Shown here in pieces: positions 34,169 through 42,607 of a DNA stretch of 64,000 bases. The translations under genes and the position numbers were made by a program. Numbering within the stretch: the stretch's first letter is position 1; each line of letters opens with the position of its first letter. Source of the DNA: an uncultured Paracoccaceae bacterium (GTDB taxonomy: Bacteria > Pseudomonadota > Alphaproteobacteria > Rhodobacterales > Rhodobacteraceae); contig CANMKB010000008.1 of the NCBI GenBank assembly GCA_947498415.1, forward strand, positions 1 to 64,000, in the 5' to 3' direction. Below the pieces are notes generated by a model. The model was not told the DNA's origin and ran no database searches. It saw only the letters and a program-made list of their open reading frames with translations.

Positions 34169-34239
34169 AGAAACAGTCTGCTTGTCCGAATTGATAATGT
34201 AGCTTCAGATCGAACAATTTTAATGAGTTTGGCTTTATA

Positions 34240-34719
34240 TTAAGTGGCGCGTGGCGCTTCTTCTGCACCAGCTTCTCGGCTGTACTTCCCAAGACCAACT
34301 TGCTTGGCATATGCCGCTTTGCGCTCTGAATAGTTTGGTGCAACCAGCTGAAAAGTTTCCGGCAGGTTAAACATCGTGCGATATTCGTCTTCGGTTAGTC
34401 CATGTTCTGCTTTGAGGTGGCGTTTAAGCATGGTGAAGCCGCGGCCACAGCAAAGACAAAAGACTTTATCATCGGTAACGGCGTTTTCGATCGGCAGGGC
34501 CGGTTTGATCGCAGGGGCAGCCAGAGTAACGGGTACTTCAGCCGTGACCTGTGTTGGCAGAGCCGTTTGAGTGCCTTGGAACAAAGGCATCAACTGAGCT
34601 GTCAGAGAAAGGATGTCATCAATCGACACGTCCGATCGCTGCGCAAAGGCGGCAACCACTTGGGCGACATCGCCGTTTGAGTGACTTTTGAGCGTATCTA
34701 GTTTGTCTTTGTCGGTCAT
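34240..34719 (-). CDS. mucR: MucR/Ros-family zinc-finger transcriptional regulator
   Basis: MucR/Ros proteins are alphaproteobacterial DNA-binding regulators of exopolysaccharide, motility and cell-cycle genes. The 159-residue protein has the prokaryotic zinc finger with CLCCGRGFTMLKRHLKAEH (two Cys, two His) and the downstream LTEDEYRTMFNLP and YSERKAAYAKQVGLGK blocks. An N-terminal region of about 70 residues would mediate oligomerisation. MucR-type proteins bind AT-rich DNA and often their own promoter; the upstream region is AT-rich with inverted elements. A direct role in flagellar control is plausible from position. Confidence 0.9.
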   Translation of the reverse strand: MTDKDKLDTLKSHSNGDVAQVVAAFAQRSDVSIDDILSLTAQLMPLFQGTQTALPTQVTAEVPVTLAAPAIKPALPIENAVTDDKVFCLCCGRGFTMLKRHLKAEHGLTEDEYRTMFNLPETFQLVAPNYSERKAAYAKQVGLGKYSREAGAEEAPRAT

Positions 34720-35372
34720 GACGAAATCCTGTTGCGTGCCAAACTATATGTATTAATTCTCGAATATGTCAAGAATAATACACATTTGTTCTTGAGCTTA
34801 GCTCTTGATTATTCACGATAAAACCAAAGGTTGAGCGCACCCAGCGGAAGTCTCTGAGAGCGGTTGCGCAATTACCGTAGCCTTTAGTTTAATGCAGTCT
34901 AGGTGCGGGCAAGTCGGTTTGCCTCGTTTTTGCAAGTGGATTGACCAAGTTAGATGAGTTCAGAACACTTTTCGCAGAGCAAAGTACGGCTCTGAGATGT
35001 GTGTCTGTTTCTGGTTGGGCAAGAATTATATCCATCTGCGCGACTGCAGCGGCGGCCGGGCAATCGCCGGCTGTCCTTACGAGAGTCTCTGCCATAGCCG
35101 ATACTCCATTCTGAGTGTTGGTGGGTGCATTCTGCGACCTTGCAGTTAAGATATTATTCTTTGGGTTAATTTTTCGACAAAAATCGGGTGCAAATAGAAA
35201 TGTTATGTTTAAATCAAAAAAATTCATTGGTTACTTAATGGCACAAGGAAAAACTGTCTTTGTTGTATGCTGCGTAGAATGGGTTAAAAAGTAGTAAAAG
35301 CAACAGTTGATTTTACAAAATGTTTCAGGATGAGACTTTAGTGATTCGCAGATATAGCAGGATGCAGCTGAG
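34720..35372. other. 650-bp region upstream of the MucR-type and OmpR-type genes
   Basis: The first 100 bp are AT-rich and contain an inverted element (GAGCT T AGCTC, near 34794-34804) and an AAGAATA motif. A possible small minus-strand ORF lies at 34889-35095. The stretch 35230-35372 shows no recognisable element apart from low GC content. Confidence 0.5.
34889..35095 (-). CDS. Possible small protein (68 aa)
   Basis: An ORF beginning with ATG at 35095 has a GGAG ribosome site 8 nt upstream (GGAGTATCGGCT). The product has no similarity that I recognise; it contains DCPAAAAVAQMDIILAQP and two Cys residues. The frame is open further upstream, but that part does not look coding. Evidence is limited to the ribosome site and the open frame. 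Confidence 0.3.
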   Translation of the reverse strand: MAETLVRTAGDCPAAAAVAQMDIILAQPETDTHLRAVLCSAKSVLNSSNLVNPLAKTRQTDLPAPRLH

Positions 35373-36071
35373 ATGAAGCCCAATACTCCCTTTGTTGTGA
35401 TTCTGGATAGCGACCCTGGTATGTCGCTTTCATTGCGCCACCTATTTCAGGCGGTCTGTGGCTTGTCTGTTGAGCTGTGCGATACGCCCGAAGAAGTTAA
35501 CGCTTACTTTACAGAAGAGGGTGCTCCCGATCTCGTAATCATAGGACGTGTCGATGATCGCGGGCGCATTGTGCACAATATCTCTTCTAGGGGCCGCAGC
35601 TTTGTTCTTGTCATTGATCGTGATGAAGCGCCCTGTGAGGCAGAGGAGGCATTCTTGGCCGGAGCCAATGATGTTATTCGGGCGCCCTTTCGACTTCGGG
35701 CATTAGCTCTCCGGATGCGGGAGCGATTGGGCGTATTGGCGGATGAAGAGGGGCAGCGTATCTTAGAGGATGCAGGCCCTTGGGAGGCAGGTGCCTATAT
35801 TGCCAACCACGCAGGTCTTACTTCGGCCGAGGCCCAAATTGCCCATGTACTTATTAGTCACAATGGTGAGATCGTCACGCGTGACGCGTTGAGTTTTGCC
35901 ATTGATCATCGCCCCTGGGAATATGGAGACCGCAAGTTTGATGTCCATGTTGCCAAGATCCGTAAAAAGCTTTCGGCCGTCTTTGGGGATGAAGTTTCGT
36001 TATCAACTGTTCGATCGGTTGGATACTTGTTGGAGATCGACAAAAACGGAATTCGGCGCCTTCTGAAATAG
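35373..36071 (+). CDS. OmpR-type regulator with pseudo-receiver
   Basis: The 232-residue protein has a receiver-like N-terminal domain and an OmpR/PhoB-type winged helix at the C-terminus (about 145-225: LTSAEAQIAHVLISHNGEIV, then FDVHVAKIRKKLSAVFG and VRSVGYLLE). At the phospho-acceptor position Gly (G58, in LVIIGR) replaces Asp, so it is probably not controlled by phosphorylation. No kinase gene is adjacent. It lies among motility genes and shares the Gly feature with the FtcR-like regulator at 49.3 kb. Confidence 0.82.
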   Translation: MKPNTPFVVILDSDPGMSLSLRHLFQAVCGLSVELCDTPEEVNAYFTEEGAPDLVIIGRVDDRGRIVHNISSRGRSFVLVIDRDEAPCEAEEAFLAGANDVIRAPFRLRALALRMRERLGVLADEEGQRILEDAGPWEAGAYIANHAGLTSAEAQIAHVLISHNGEIVTRDALSFAIDHRPWEYGDRKFDVHVAKIRKKLSAVFGDEVSLSTVRSVGYLLEIDKNGIRRLLK

Positions 36072-36428
36072 GTGAGTCTCACACGAACGTGATCAGGCAT
36101 GTTAAAATTATGTAAAAAAATACGTGTCAAGCGGAGAATTGTAAATATCCACAGCTCTACGTTGCGTTGTGTCTCATGTTGAAATTGGCACAACAGGTTG
36201 TGGATAACTTTTGAGCCATTTCTAGATGTAGCGAATACAGAGTAATTTAAGGCGATTTGGCGATCACAGCTCTCAAATTACAACTTACGCTTGCCTAAAG
36301 TGTCAAAAAGATATCCTTTCTCGACCTCCGGGAGAGTATTAACACTTTTACAAAGATAGAATTCTCCTTTCGCGGGAAACACCGTAACCTAGCTATACAT
36401 GCACTTATATGGCCTGGGGGAATATATA
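36072..36428. other. 357-bp intergenic region with DnaA-box-like sites
   Basis: No gene is visible. A perfect 9-bp DnaA box is at 36199-36207 (TGTGGATAA, the reverse complement of TTATCCACA), and a one-mismatch copy in the opposite orientation (ATATCCACA) is at 36145-36153. The rest is AT-rich without TTAA-N7-TTAA boxes. Confidence 0.5.
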
Positions 36429-36887
36429 GTGGAACACACAAAACTGATCGCCCACATTTGGAATGGCGACATTGCTTTGGAAGATGCGTCCAAAGTTTCG
36501 CCTTTGACGGGTCTGTTGGGCTCATTGTTGAATATTCCAGTAATCACTGTTTCCTGTAATGCCGAGTTGGCAAAACCTTTCGCTCTTCTTGAGAGCGATG
36601 AAATCGTACCAGGCGCGAGCCTAGGGGATGTTCTTTCAGAAGAGCTCTCTGTTGATGTGCCCTACGGCGCATTGGTCCTGGTTCAGCCACAAGAGTTCTC
36701 ACGCCAGCGTGACTATACCAGCGCAGAGCTTGGTGAGATTCTTGGAGGCGTCATTCTAGACATGGCGCAGCAAAACCAAATCGCGGTGACACAAGAAGAG
36801 CAAGAACAGTCTGGGCAATTTAATGTGTCCGGGTCTGTCGCAAACCTTGATCAGCGTGCGCAGGCTTTGGCGGCGCGTCTTCAATAA
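36429..36887 (+). CDS. Hypothetical protein (152 aa)
   Basis: I do not recognise a family. The protein is soluble, acidic and without signal peptide. It contains DASKVSPLTGLLGSLLNIPV and a helical C-terminus ending ANLDQRAQALAARLQ. The GTG start at 36429 is favoured because a GGGGGAA ribosome site precedes it. It lies alone between two regulatory genes and is followed by a GC-rich hairpin. A flagellar role is suggested by location only. Confidence 0.6.
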   Translation: MEHTKLIAHIWNGDIALEDASKVSPLTGLLGSLLNIPVITVSCNAELAKPFALLESDEIVPGASLGDVLSEELSVDVPYGALVLVQPQEFSRQRDYTSAELGEILGGVILDMAQQNQIAVTQEEQEQSGQFNVSGSVANLDQRAQALAARLQ

Positions 36888-36894
36888 AATAGCG

Positions 36895-36917
36895 GATGGG
36901 GCGGGTGCCGCCCCATC
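36895..36917 (+). terminator. GC-rich hairpin after the hypothetical gene
   Basis: A perfect 10-bp stem (GATGGGGCGG / CCGCCCCATC) with a 3-nt loop lies 8 nt after the stop. No T-run follows, so it may be a weak or Rho-assisted terminator. Confidence 0.45.
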
Positions 36918-36933
36918 GCAACGTAAATCTGAT

Positions 36934-36948
36934 TTAATCTTGCGTTAA
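36934..36948 (+). promoter_or_regulatory. CtrA-type TTAA-N7-TTAA box upstream of the sigma factor gene
   Basis: TTAA half-sites at 36934 and 36945 with 7-bp spacing (TCTTGCG) lie 77 bp before the RpoH-like gene. Confidence 0.5.
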
Positions 36949-37024
36949 TCAGATTTATCTTTGATCCCTTTCCTTGCTGTGGTCTTTTGGTTCTTAACGA
37001 AACAAAGATTTCGCGAGGCAGGAC

Positions 37025-37726
37025 ATGGCAATTTCTTACACAGCGGCGCTTGATGCGCCGATGCTGGAGTTAGAGCAGGAACGGATGCTTATCCAAAAAT
37101 GGCAGACAGAGAAGGACCGGGCGTCGCTTCAAACTCTGTTAACATCCCACGCTCGTCAAATTCACGCATGCGCACGCAAGTATAATTCTCGGCGGGAAAT
37201 CCATGAGGATTTGGTCGCGGAAGGAATGGTTGGCTTAATTCATGCCGCTGACCGGTTTGAACTTTCAAAGAATGTGCGTTTTTCGACTTACGCACATTGG
37301 TGGGTCCTGAACAGTGTCCGGGCGGCAAGTGCACGACTTCATAGTATCGTTGATATCCCAAATGGTGCACGGCCAGATGACGCCACGCGATCCGAAACCT
37401 CTTTGCGCTTTTCAACAGATATCGAAAGTGAAACAGGGGTGGAACTTGAGTGCGAAGATCCGACACCAGAGGAGCAAGCCATTGCAGAGTCTGAAGTCAT
37501 TCAAATTCGCAAGATCATCAGCGAGGCCATTCAAGAACTTGGCTCGGTTGAGCAGGACATTGTGATCTCTCGCAATCTGCAAAGTGACCCTGATAGCCTA
37601 GATATCCTTGCAAAACGACATGGATTGGCACGCGAAAAGCTTCGTCAAATTGAACGTCGGGCCATGGCACGCTTGAAATACGCGCTTTTGTCTCGCGGAG
37701 TCACAACCGCATGGGCGGTGCACTGA
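37025..37726 (+). CDS. RpoH-like sigma factor of the flagellar cluster
   Basis: The 233-residue protein has sigma-70 region 2 (HEDLVAEGMVGLIHAADRFE, then FSTYAHWWVLNSVR) and region 4 (LAKRHGLAREKLRQIERRAM), in the arrangement of RpoH (sigma-32) proteins, but it is shorter than typical RpoH and diverges in region 2.4 and after it. A sigma factor of this kind immediately upstream of fliK and flgD, preceded by a CtrA-type box, suggests a dedicated flagellar or stress-linked sigma. No fliA or rpoN was found in the window. The assignment to the RpoH branch is by eye. Confidence 0.8.
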   Translation: MAISYTAALDAPMLELEQERMLIQKWQTEKDRASLQTLLTSHARQIHACARKYNSRREIHEDLVAEGMVGLIHAADRFELSKNVRFSTYAHWWVLNSVRAASARLHSIVDIPNGARPDDATRSETSLRFSTDIESETGVELECEDPTPEEQAIAESEVIQIRKIISEAIQELGSVEQDIVISRNLQSDPDSLDILAKRHGLAREKLRQIERRAMARLKYALLSRGVTTAWAVH

Positions 37727-39168
37727 TGCAAGCCACAGCCAATTCTCTTTTATCGTTGCTTGCAGGTGGCTCGTCGGTCTTGAAGGGCGCGATCCCAGCC
37801 GGAGCGCAAGGGCAGCCTCAGAAAGGGCAAGGTATCAATGCCTTTGCCGCTTTGGTGTCAAAGGTCCAAAACTTAGCGCCCACAGCGGATACCGGCGCCG
37901 AAATTGCGCAGGTGCTTTCACCAGTGTTGCGAAAGCTGGAACAGGCCTTTGAAAAACTGACTCAGATGCTGGAAAGCATGAGCGAAACCAGTGAGTTACC
38001 CGAAGGCTTTGTCGCATCGCTTGAGCAATTAAAGCACATCCTGACAGAGTTGGACACTGCCCTCGGTGGTCAGTTGTTTCAGACTCTAGAAAAGGGTTTA
38101 TTGCCCCAAGTAGCGCTTGATGAGAGTGGCGTGAAAGAATTGGCCTCTTTGCCAACCCCAGAGCTGATTGAGGTTTTGGAAAAAGACGTTCAAATCCCAG
38201 AACTGATCGCCACGGTTGCTGAAATTTTGAATGTTTTGCCGCCAGTTGTGCAAAAAGTTGTTCAGGCCGCGGTGAGTGATCCGGTCGTCCAGTCCACTCA
38301 GGTGGTAACGGCCAGCCCAAGGCCGCAGTTGGCTGTTGTTCAAGAACTGAATACAAAGCGCACACCTATAACGAATGGTGCGGTTGCGGCACATCGTGAA
38401 GTCGTTTCTCCGATGGTGGCCGAAGCCACCCACAATGTTCCAGTGGTTGAAGAGGGTGCTGGTCCCACATTGCCAGCACCAGCAAATAGCGTTGCTCCGC
38501 CTACAGATAAAGAAGCCCTAGAGGCCACGTTCCGTGATTTAGGATCAACGGCACGCGATGTGTTGCGGGCCTTTGTGTCTCAGATGAATACGCCCAACCA
38601 ATCCGCGGTATTCAAAGACATGTTGTCTTTGATGACGCCAGTTGCGGAAACCACCAACGAAGCGCTGACGGTTGTTTCATCTGACATTCCTGGGATCTCG
38701 ACAGAACGCGCTGTCGAGCAGCAGGTTTCATCGGTGCAGCATGCACAGCCCACCAAAGCGGCTGAAAGCACAAATTCAAGGTTTGTGAACGCTTTGCTCA
38801 ACCAAGTGCGGGCTGTGGACGTGCAAGAGGGTGTGACAAAAGTAGAGCTTACCCCGCGTGGGCTGGGCAATATCGAACTTGAGATGAAGACCAACTCTGA
38901 CGGGTCTTTGTCAGTGGTGGTTCGTGCTGAAAACGCTCATGTTTTGAATAGTTTGCGCGAAGAACGTGATCTGCTTGCTCAAGTTATTGGGCAGGCGGGC
39001 GGCGGATCTGTCGAGTTCGAAAACTACGATGACGGCGCAGATCAGCAACAAGGTGAGGCGGGCGGTTTTTCTGACGGTGGCGACACCGCCGAGACGGTCT
39101 CTGCAACAGCCGATTCAATGGAATCCGACGCCAAAATTGGCGGCGGAACTTTAGATTTGATGACGTAA
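37726..39168 (+). CDS. fliK: Flagellar hook-length control protein FliK
   Basis: FliK measures hook length and switches export specificity. The 480-residue protein has the expected long, low-complexity N-terminal ruler rich in Val, Pro and Ala, and a C-terminal Flg_hook domain (VELTPRGLGNIELEMKTN, then VVVRAENAHVLNSLREERD, about 385-435). An acidic Gly-rich tail follows. The start at 37726 overlaps the sigma stop (TGATG); an ATG at 37711 inside the sigma gene is also possible. flgD follows 10 nt later. Confidence 0.9.
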   Translation: MQATANSLLSLLAGGSSVLKGAIPAGAQGQPQKGQGINAFAALVSKVQNLAPTADTGAEIAQVLSPVLRKLEQAFEKLTQMLESMSETSELPEGFVASLEQLKHILTELDTALGGQLFQTLEKGLLPQVALDESGVKELASLPTPELIEVLEKDVQIPELIATVAEILNVLPPVVQKVVQAAVSDPVVQSTQVVTASPRPQLAVVQELNTKRTPITNGAVAAHREVVSPMVAEATHNVPVVEEGAGPTLPAPANSVAPPTDKEALEATFRDLGSTARDVLRAFVSQMNTPNQSAVFKDMLSLMTPVAETTNEALTVVSSDIPGISTERAVEQQVSSVQHAQPTKAAESTNSRFVNALLNQVRAVDVQEGVTKVELTPRGLGNIELEMKTNSDGSLSVVVRAENAHVLNSLREERDLLAQVIGQAGGGSVEFENYDDGADQQQGEAGGFSDGGDTAETVSATADSMESDAKIGGGTLDLMT

Positions 39169-39178
39169 GGAATAGACG

Positions 39179-39847
39179 ATGGGTCTTGCACCAGTATCAT
39201 CCAGCACAGCGAGTCAGGGCGGATCAGGCTCTACTTCGTCGCTTTCGCAATTGGGCGAAGACTATACGCGTTTTCTTACGTTGCTCACGGCACAAATTCA
39301 GTATCAAGATCCGCTGGAACCCATCGATAGCACACAGTTCGTGTCGCAATTGGCGCAACTTAGTCAGGTGGAACAAGCGGTTAACACGAACTCCAACCTT
39401 GAAAATCTGGGCGGCCAGCTTGGGGCGATTTTGTCTGCATCCGGTGCGGCCATGCTTGGGCGCGATGTGACCGTTTCATCGAATGAAATTCATCTAAAGG
39501 ACGGGGCAGGGACTGCCTATTACAATACCCCAGAAGGCACAGAGAGCGTTGTGGCTGAAATCCGAGACCCAGATGGAAATTTGGTACGCTCGATACAAGG
39601 ACTTTCGACAGATAGCACTGAGCTGCAAGAAGTGAACTGGGATGGTTTAAATGACTCTGGCAGCCCAGTTTTGGATGGGCGCTATACCATGTCATTGACT
39701 GCGCTGGATGCAGATGGCGCACCGGTAACGGCGTTCACCTATCGCAAAGCGATGGTCCAGGAAGTTTTGTTCACGGACGGACAGAACTATTTCAAACTTG
39801 AGGGTGATGAAACTGTCCCCGCCGAGGCGGTTCTAGCTGCAAGTTAA
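39179..39847 (+). CDS. flgD: Hook-cap scaffold protein FlgD
   Basis: FlgD caps the growing hook. The 222-residue protein has the family signature FLTLLTAQIQYQDPLEPIDSTQ written here as FLTLLTAQIQYQDPLEP (about 33-49), then QFVSQLAQLSQVEQ, and a C-terminal Ig-like/FlgD-tudor region with WDGLNDSGSPVLDGRY. It is in one operon with fliK. It converges with the fliL-like gene, with only 1 nt between them. Confidence 0.95.
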   Translation: MGLAPVSSSTASQGGSGSTSSLSQLGEDYTRFLTLLTAQIQYQDPLEPIDSTQFVSQLAQLSQVEQAVNTNSNLENLGGQLGAILSASGAAMLGRDVTVSSNEIHLKDGAGTAYYNTPEGTESVVAEIRDPDGNLVRSIQGLSTDSTELQEVNWDGLNDSGSPVLDGRYTMSLTALDADGAPVTAFTYRKAMVQEVLFTDGQNYFKLEGDETVPAEAVLAAS

Positions 39848-39848
39848 G

Positions 39849-40328
39849 CTACTTGCGCATCGACCTTGCGCTATACATTTCATTGATTTGTGCCGTGCGA
39901 ATAGACGCGAATTCGCGGTGTAATTTCCGCACGATCTCGGCTGACATTTCGGTGCGATCCAGGTTCTCTTCTTCGCCTTTTTCCACCCAAAGCGTACTTT
40001 CTGCCATATCAGAGACGATTGAAATGGTCGCATCGCGCAGGCGAGACCGCCCATTGGCCCCGTTTAGGCGTTCGAACTCGGCTGCGCCGGCGATGAAAAC
40101 GTCAAAATCCACCACGATGTGCAGCACGTCTTTGGGCTGCATGACTTGAATGGTGATCTTGCCAAGTGGCATCTTGTACAAGATCTCTTTGGGTGTGGCG
40201 ACTGCCTCGGCAGGTGCCTGTTCTTCGGCTGGTTCAACAGCAGGCGGAGGGGCCATCATCTTGCCCAGAAAATACCCGGCCGGGCCCAACAGAAGAGGCC
40301 CGGCTGCTATGAGGATGAGTGCTTTCAT
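39849..40328 (-). CDS. fliL: FliL-like membrane protein
   Basis: The 159-residue protein has one N-terminal membrane segment (ALILIAAGPLLLGPAGYFLG), a Pro/Ala/Glu-rich linker (28-45) and a periplasmic domain (KITIQVMQPKDVLHIVVDFD, then LRDATISIVSDM) of the size and shape of FliL, which supports the stator and basal body. Sequence matches are weak, so the call rests on topology and on its place after flgH, where fliL is found in several alphaproteobacteria. It is 6 nt downstream of flgH. Confidence 0.55.
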   Translation of the reverse strand: MKALILIAAGPLLLGPAGYFLGKMMAPPPAVEPAEEQAPAEAVATPKEILYKMPLGKITIQVMQPKDVLHIVVDFDVFIAGAAEFERLNGANGRSRLRDATISIVSDMAESTLWVEKGEEENLDRTEMSAEIVRKLHREFASIRTAQINEMYSARSMRK

Positions 40329-40334
40329 ATCAAT

Positions 40335-41126
40335 TTAGTACGGTAGGATCACATCCAAGAAGTCTTCACCATAACGTGGTTGTTGCACAACAGTTAGCTG
40401 GCCGCGTCCCCCGTATGCGATGCGGGCTTCGGCGATTTTATCATAGGCCACGGTGTTTGCAGTGCTGATGTCTTCGGGACGGATGATGCCGGCAACGCGC
40501 AACTCGCGAAGCTCTTGATTCACCTTCACTTCTTGACGCCCAGCGATCACAAAGTTGCCGTTCGGAAGAACTCTTACGATCAGAGCTGCGACGCGCAAGT
40601 TGATGGATTCGTTACGTTTAATCGAGCCAGCCCCGGCAGAGGCGGAGGTGTTGCCAAGATCAACGATGTTGCCACCGGTGGGCAGGTCAGAATTGCTGAT
40701 GCCAGGCAGAACTTTGTCGATTTTACCGCCGTACCCAAAAAACACGGGGCTGTTTAGATCCTGCGAGCTGCTGCGGCTTCGGTCAGACTGGTTTTTCAAA
40801 CTCGCATCGTCATCAATGTTGATGACAACGGTCAAAATATCGCCTGTGCCCTGGGCGCGCTGATCTTCGAAAAAGCCACTGGTTCCACGGCTCCACAGGC
40901 TCGAACGTTCTGCCCGAACGGGGCGGCGTGCCGGTTCGGCCGCAGGCATCGGGACGCTGATGCGGTTCACTTCGGGGATCGAATTGCTGTCGATCTCGCT
41001 AAAGGACGGGTTGCGATGTTCTTTGAATTCCTTGGTACAGCCAGCAATCGCGACGATTGTGGAAAGGGCTGCGATAGGGATCCAACGTTTAAAAATGCCT
41101 GCATTAGAGTCTGTATAACGGGTCAA
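40335..41126 (-). CDS. flgH: Flagellar L-ring lipoprotein FlgH
   Basis: FlgH builds the outer-membrane L ring. The 263-residue protein has a signal peptide with a lipobox ending at C30 (AIAGC) and the family block SLWSRGTSGFFEDQRAQGTGD. The conserved INLRVAALIVRVLPNGNF and GIIRPEDIS segments follow. It overlaps flgA by 4 nt and is followed by the fliL-like gene. Confidence 0.95.
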   Translation of the reverse strand: MTRYTDSNAGIFKRWIPIAALSTIVAIAGCTKEFKEHRNPSFSEIDSNSIPEVNRISVPMPAAEPARRPVRAERSSLWSRGTSGFFEDQRAQGTGDILTVVINIDDDASLKNQSDRSRSSSQDLNSPVFFGYGGKIDKVLPGISNSDLPTGGNIVDLGNTSASAGAGSIKRNESINLRVAALIVRVLPNGNFVIAGRQEVKVNQELRELRVAGIIRPEDISTANTVAYDKIAEARIAYGGRGQLTVVQQPRYGEDFLDVILPY

Positions 41127-41794
41127 AACTGTGCCTCCACAACGCCGTCCGCGGTCGCCACGGCAACGATGGTTTTATTGCTTTCTAGATTCACAACGCG
41201 GACTTCTTGGCCCTTATGTGCGTCGGTTATGGCTTTACCCCGCGCCGAAAGACGCAATGGGCCAAATTCAAGTTCAATCGTCACTCGATCGCCGCGCGCG
41301 ACAACGATCGGCGGGATGACAGATGCGCGATGCACCGGTCGTCCCGGCGCCAGCATCCGGCGGACTTGCATGCCTGCTAGATGATCCACTTCTGTGATCG
41401 CAAAAGCATGAACACGTGCCCAAGGCATGTCGATGGTCTCAACGTCGGTTTCTGCCACGATTTCATCAGGTTGGATGCGTCTGTTCACAACCGGTACTGG
41501 GACTGTCAGAACGGCCAATCCTTGGATGCGGCGTATGTTGCCCTGTGGAGTCACAAGGTTTGCAATGAATTGCCCGCTGTCCTGATCCACCCAAAATTCC
41601 TGAATGAATTCACCCTCGGTCGGCAGGCCACCGGGCATCCTCACTGAAAAGGTGCCGTTGCTTGGCATGGCCGGGCCGTATTCCTGCTCGGCGCGTTCGG
41701 CGACCAGCTCTGCCACGGGCGCAGCCAAGCCGGGCCCGGCGAAGAGTGCGAGGCCAAGGCAGGTGGGTTTCAGCAGGGCGAACAGGCGTTTCAT
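41123..41794 (-). CDS. flgA: P-ring assembly chaperone FlgA
   Basis: FlgA is a periplasmic chaperone for P-ring formation by FlgI. The 223-residue protein has a signal peptide (cleavage near GLAAPV) and the C-terminal SAF domain (RMLAPGRPVHRASVIPP, then VARGDRVTIELEFGPLRLSA). It sits between flgG (3-nt gap) and flgH (4-nt overlap), the usual alphaproteobacterial order. Confidence 0.93.
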   Translation of the reverse strand: MKRLFALLKPTCLGLALFAGPGLAAPVAELVAERAEQEYGPAMPSNGTFSVRMPGGLPTEGEFIQEFWVDQDSGQFIANLVTPQGNIRRIQGLAVLTVPVPVVNRRIQPDEIVAETDVETIDMPWARVHAFAITEVDHLAGMQVRRMLAPGRPVHRASVIPPIVVARGDRVTIELEFGPLRLSARGKAITDAHKGQEVRVVNLESNKTIVAVATADGVVEAQF

Positions 41795-41797
41795 GGT

Positions 41798-42583
41798 TTA
41801 TTTAATCTGATTGGCGGTTTGCAGCATCTGATCTGCGGTTTCGATGGATTTTGAATTCATCTCATAGGCCCGCTGGGCCGAGATCAGATCGGTGATCTGT
41901 TGAATGATATTTACGTTGGATGTTTCCAAATATCCTTGGCGCAACTCGCCTACACCCGGATCACCGGGCACAACGGTTGTGGCATCACCCGAGGCCGTGG
42001 TTTGTTCCATCAAGTTGTTGCCCATCGGCTTAAGACCCGCGTCATTGATGAACGTTGCCATGGTCAACTGGCCAAGCTCTGTCGGCTCTGTTTGGTTTTC
42101 AACATAGGCCATCACAACGCCTTGCTGATTAATAGCAATTTCACGGGTGTTGGCTGGAACGTTGATGCCGGGATCAAGCTCGTATCCTTCGAGCGTTACG
42201 ATTTGTCCTTCGGCAGACAGGTTAAAGTTACCGTCACGCGTATAGGCGATAGAGCCATCCGGGCGGTTCACAACGAAATAGCCCTGGCCCTCGATCGCCA
42301 AATCCAACTGGTTTTCAGTTTGAACCAAACCGCCTTGCGTGTTCAAACGCACAACGCCCGCGCCTTGCACACCAAGGCCGATGTTCATGCCAACCGGGCG
42401 TGAAGAACCGTCGGTGGAGGTCAGTGCCCCCTCTTGAAGCTGAGATTGATAAATCAGGTCCTGAAAGGCGGCGCGCCCACTTTTAAAGCCGGTGGTGTTT
42501 GCGTTCGCGATGTTGTTGGCGATGACGTCGACGTTTGTCTGTTGTGCCAACATGCCCGTTGCGGCGATGCCTAGTGCTTTCAT
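41798..42583 (-). CDS. flgG: Distal rod protein FlgG
   Basis: FlgG forms the distal rod. The 261-residue protein has the N-terminal rod signature (AATGMLAQQTNVDVIANNIA, with NANTTGFKSGRAAFQDL) and the C-terminal LETSNVNIIQQITDLISAQRAY motif. Length equals the family norm. It follows flgF by 24 nt on the minus strand. Confidence 0.96.
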   Translation of the reverse strand: MKALGIAATGMLAQQTNVDVIANNIANANTTGFKSGRAAFQDLIYQSQLQEGALTSTDGSSRPVGMNIGLGVQGAGVVRLNTQGGLVQTENQLDLAIEGQGYFVVNRPDGSIAYTRDGNFNLSAEGQIVTLEGYELDPGINVPANTREIAINQQGVVMAYVENQTEPTELGQLTMATFINDAGLKPMGNNLMEQTTASGDATTVVPGDPGVGELRQGYLETSNVNIIQQITDLISAQRAYEMNSKSIETADQMLQTANQIK

Positions 42584-42607
42584 GGCCTCAAACTCCTGCT
42601 TTTCTTG

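Noticed and set aside
34720..35372. tRNA or small structured RNA gene
   Set aside because: No cloverleaf, CCA end or strong promoter-terminator pair could be recognised; only a short inverted element and a possible small ORF are visible.
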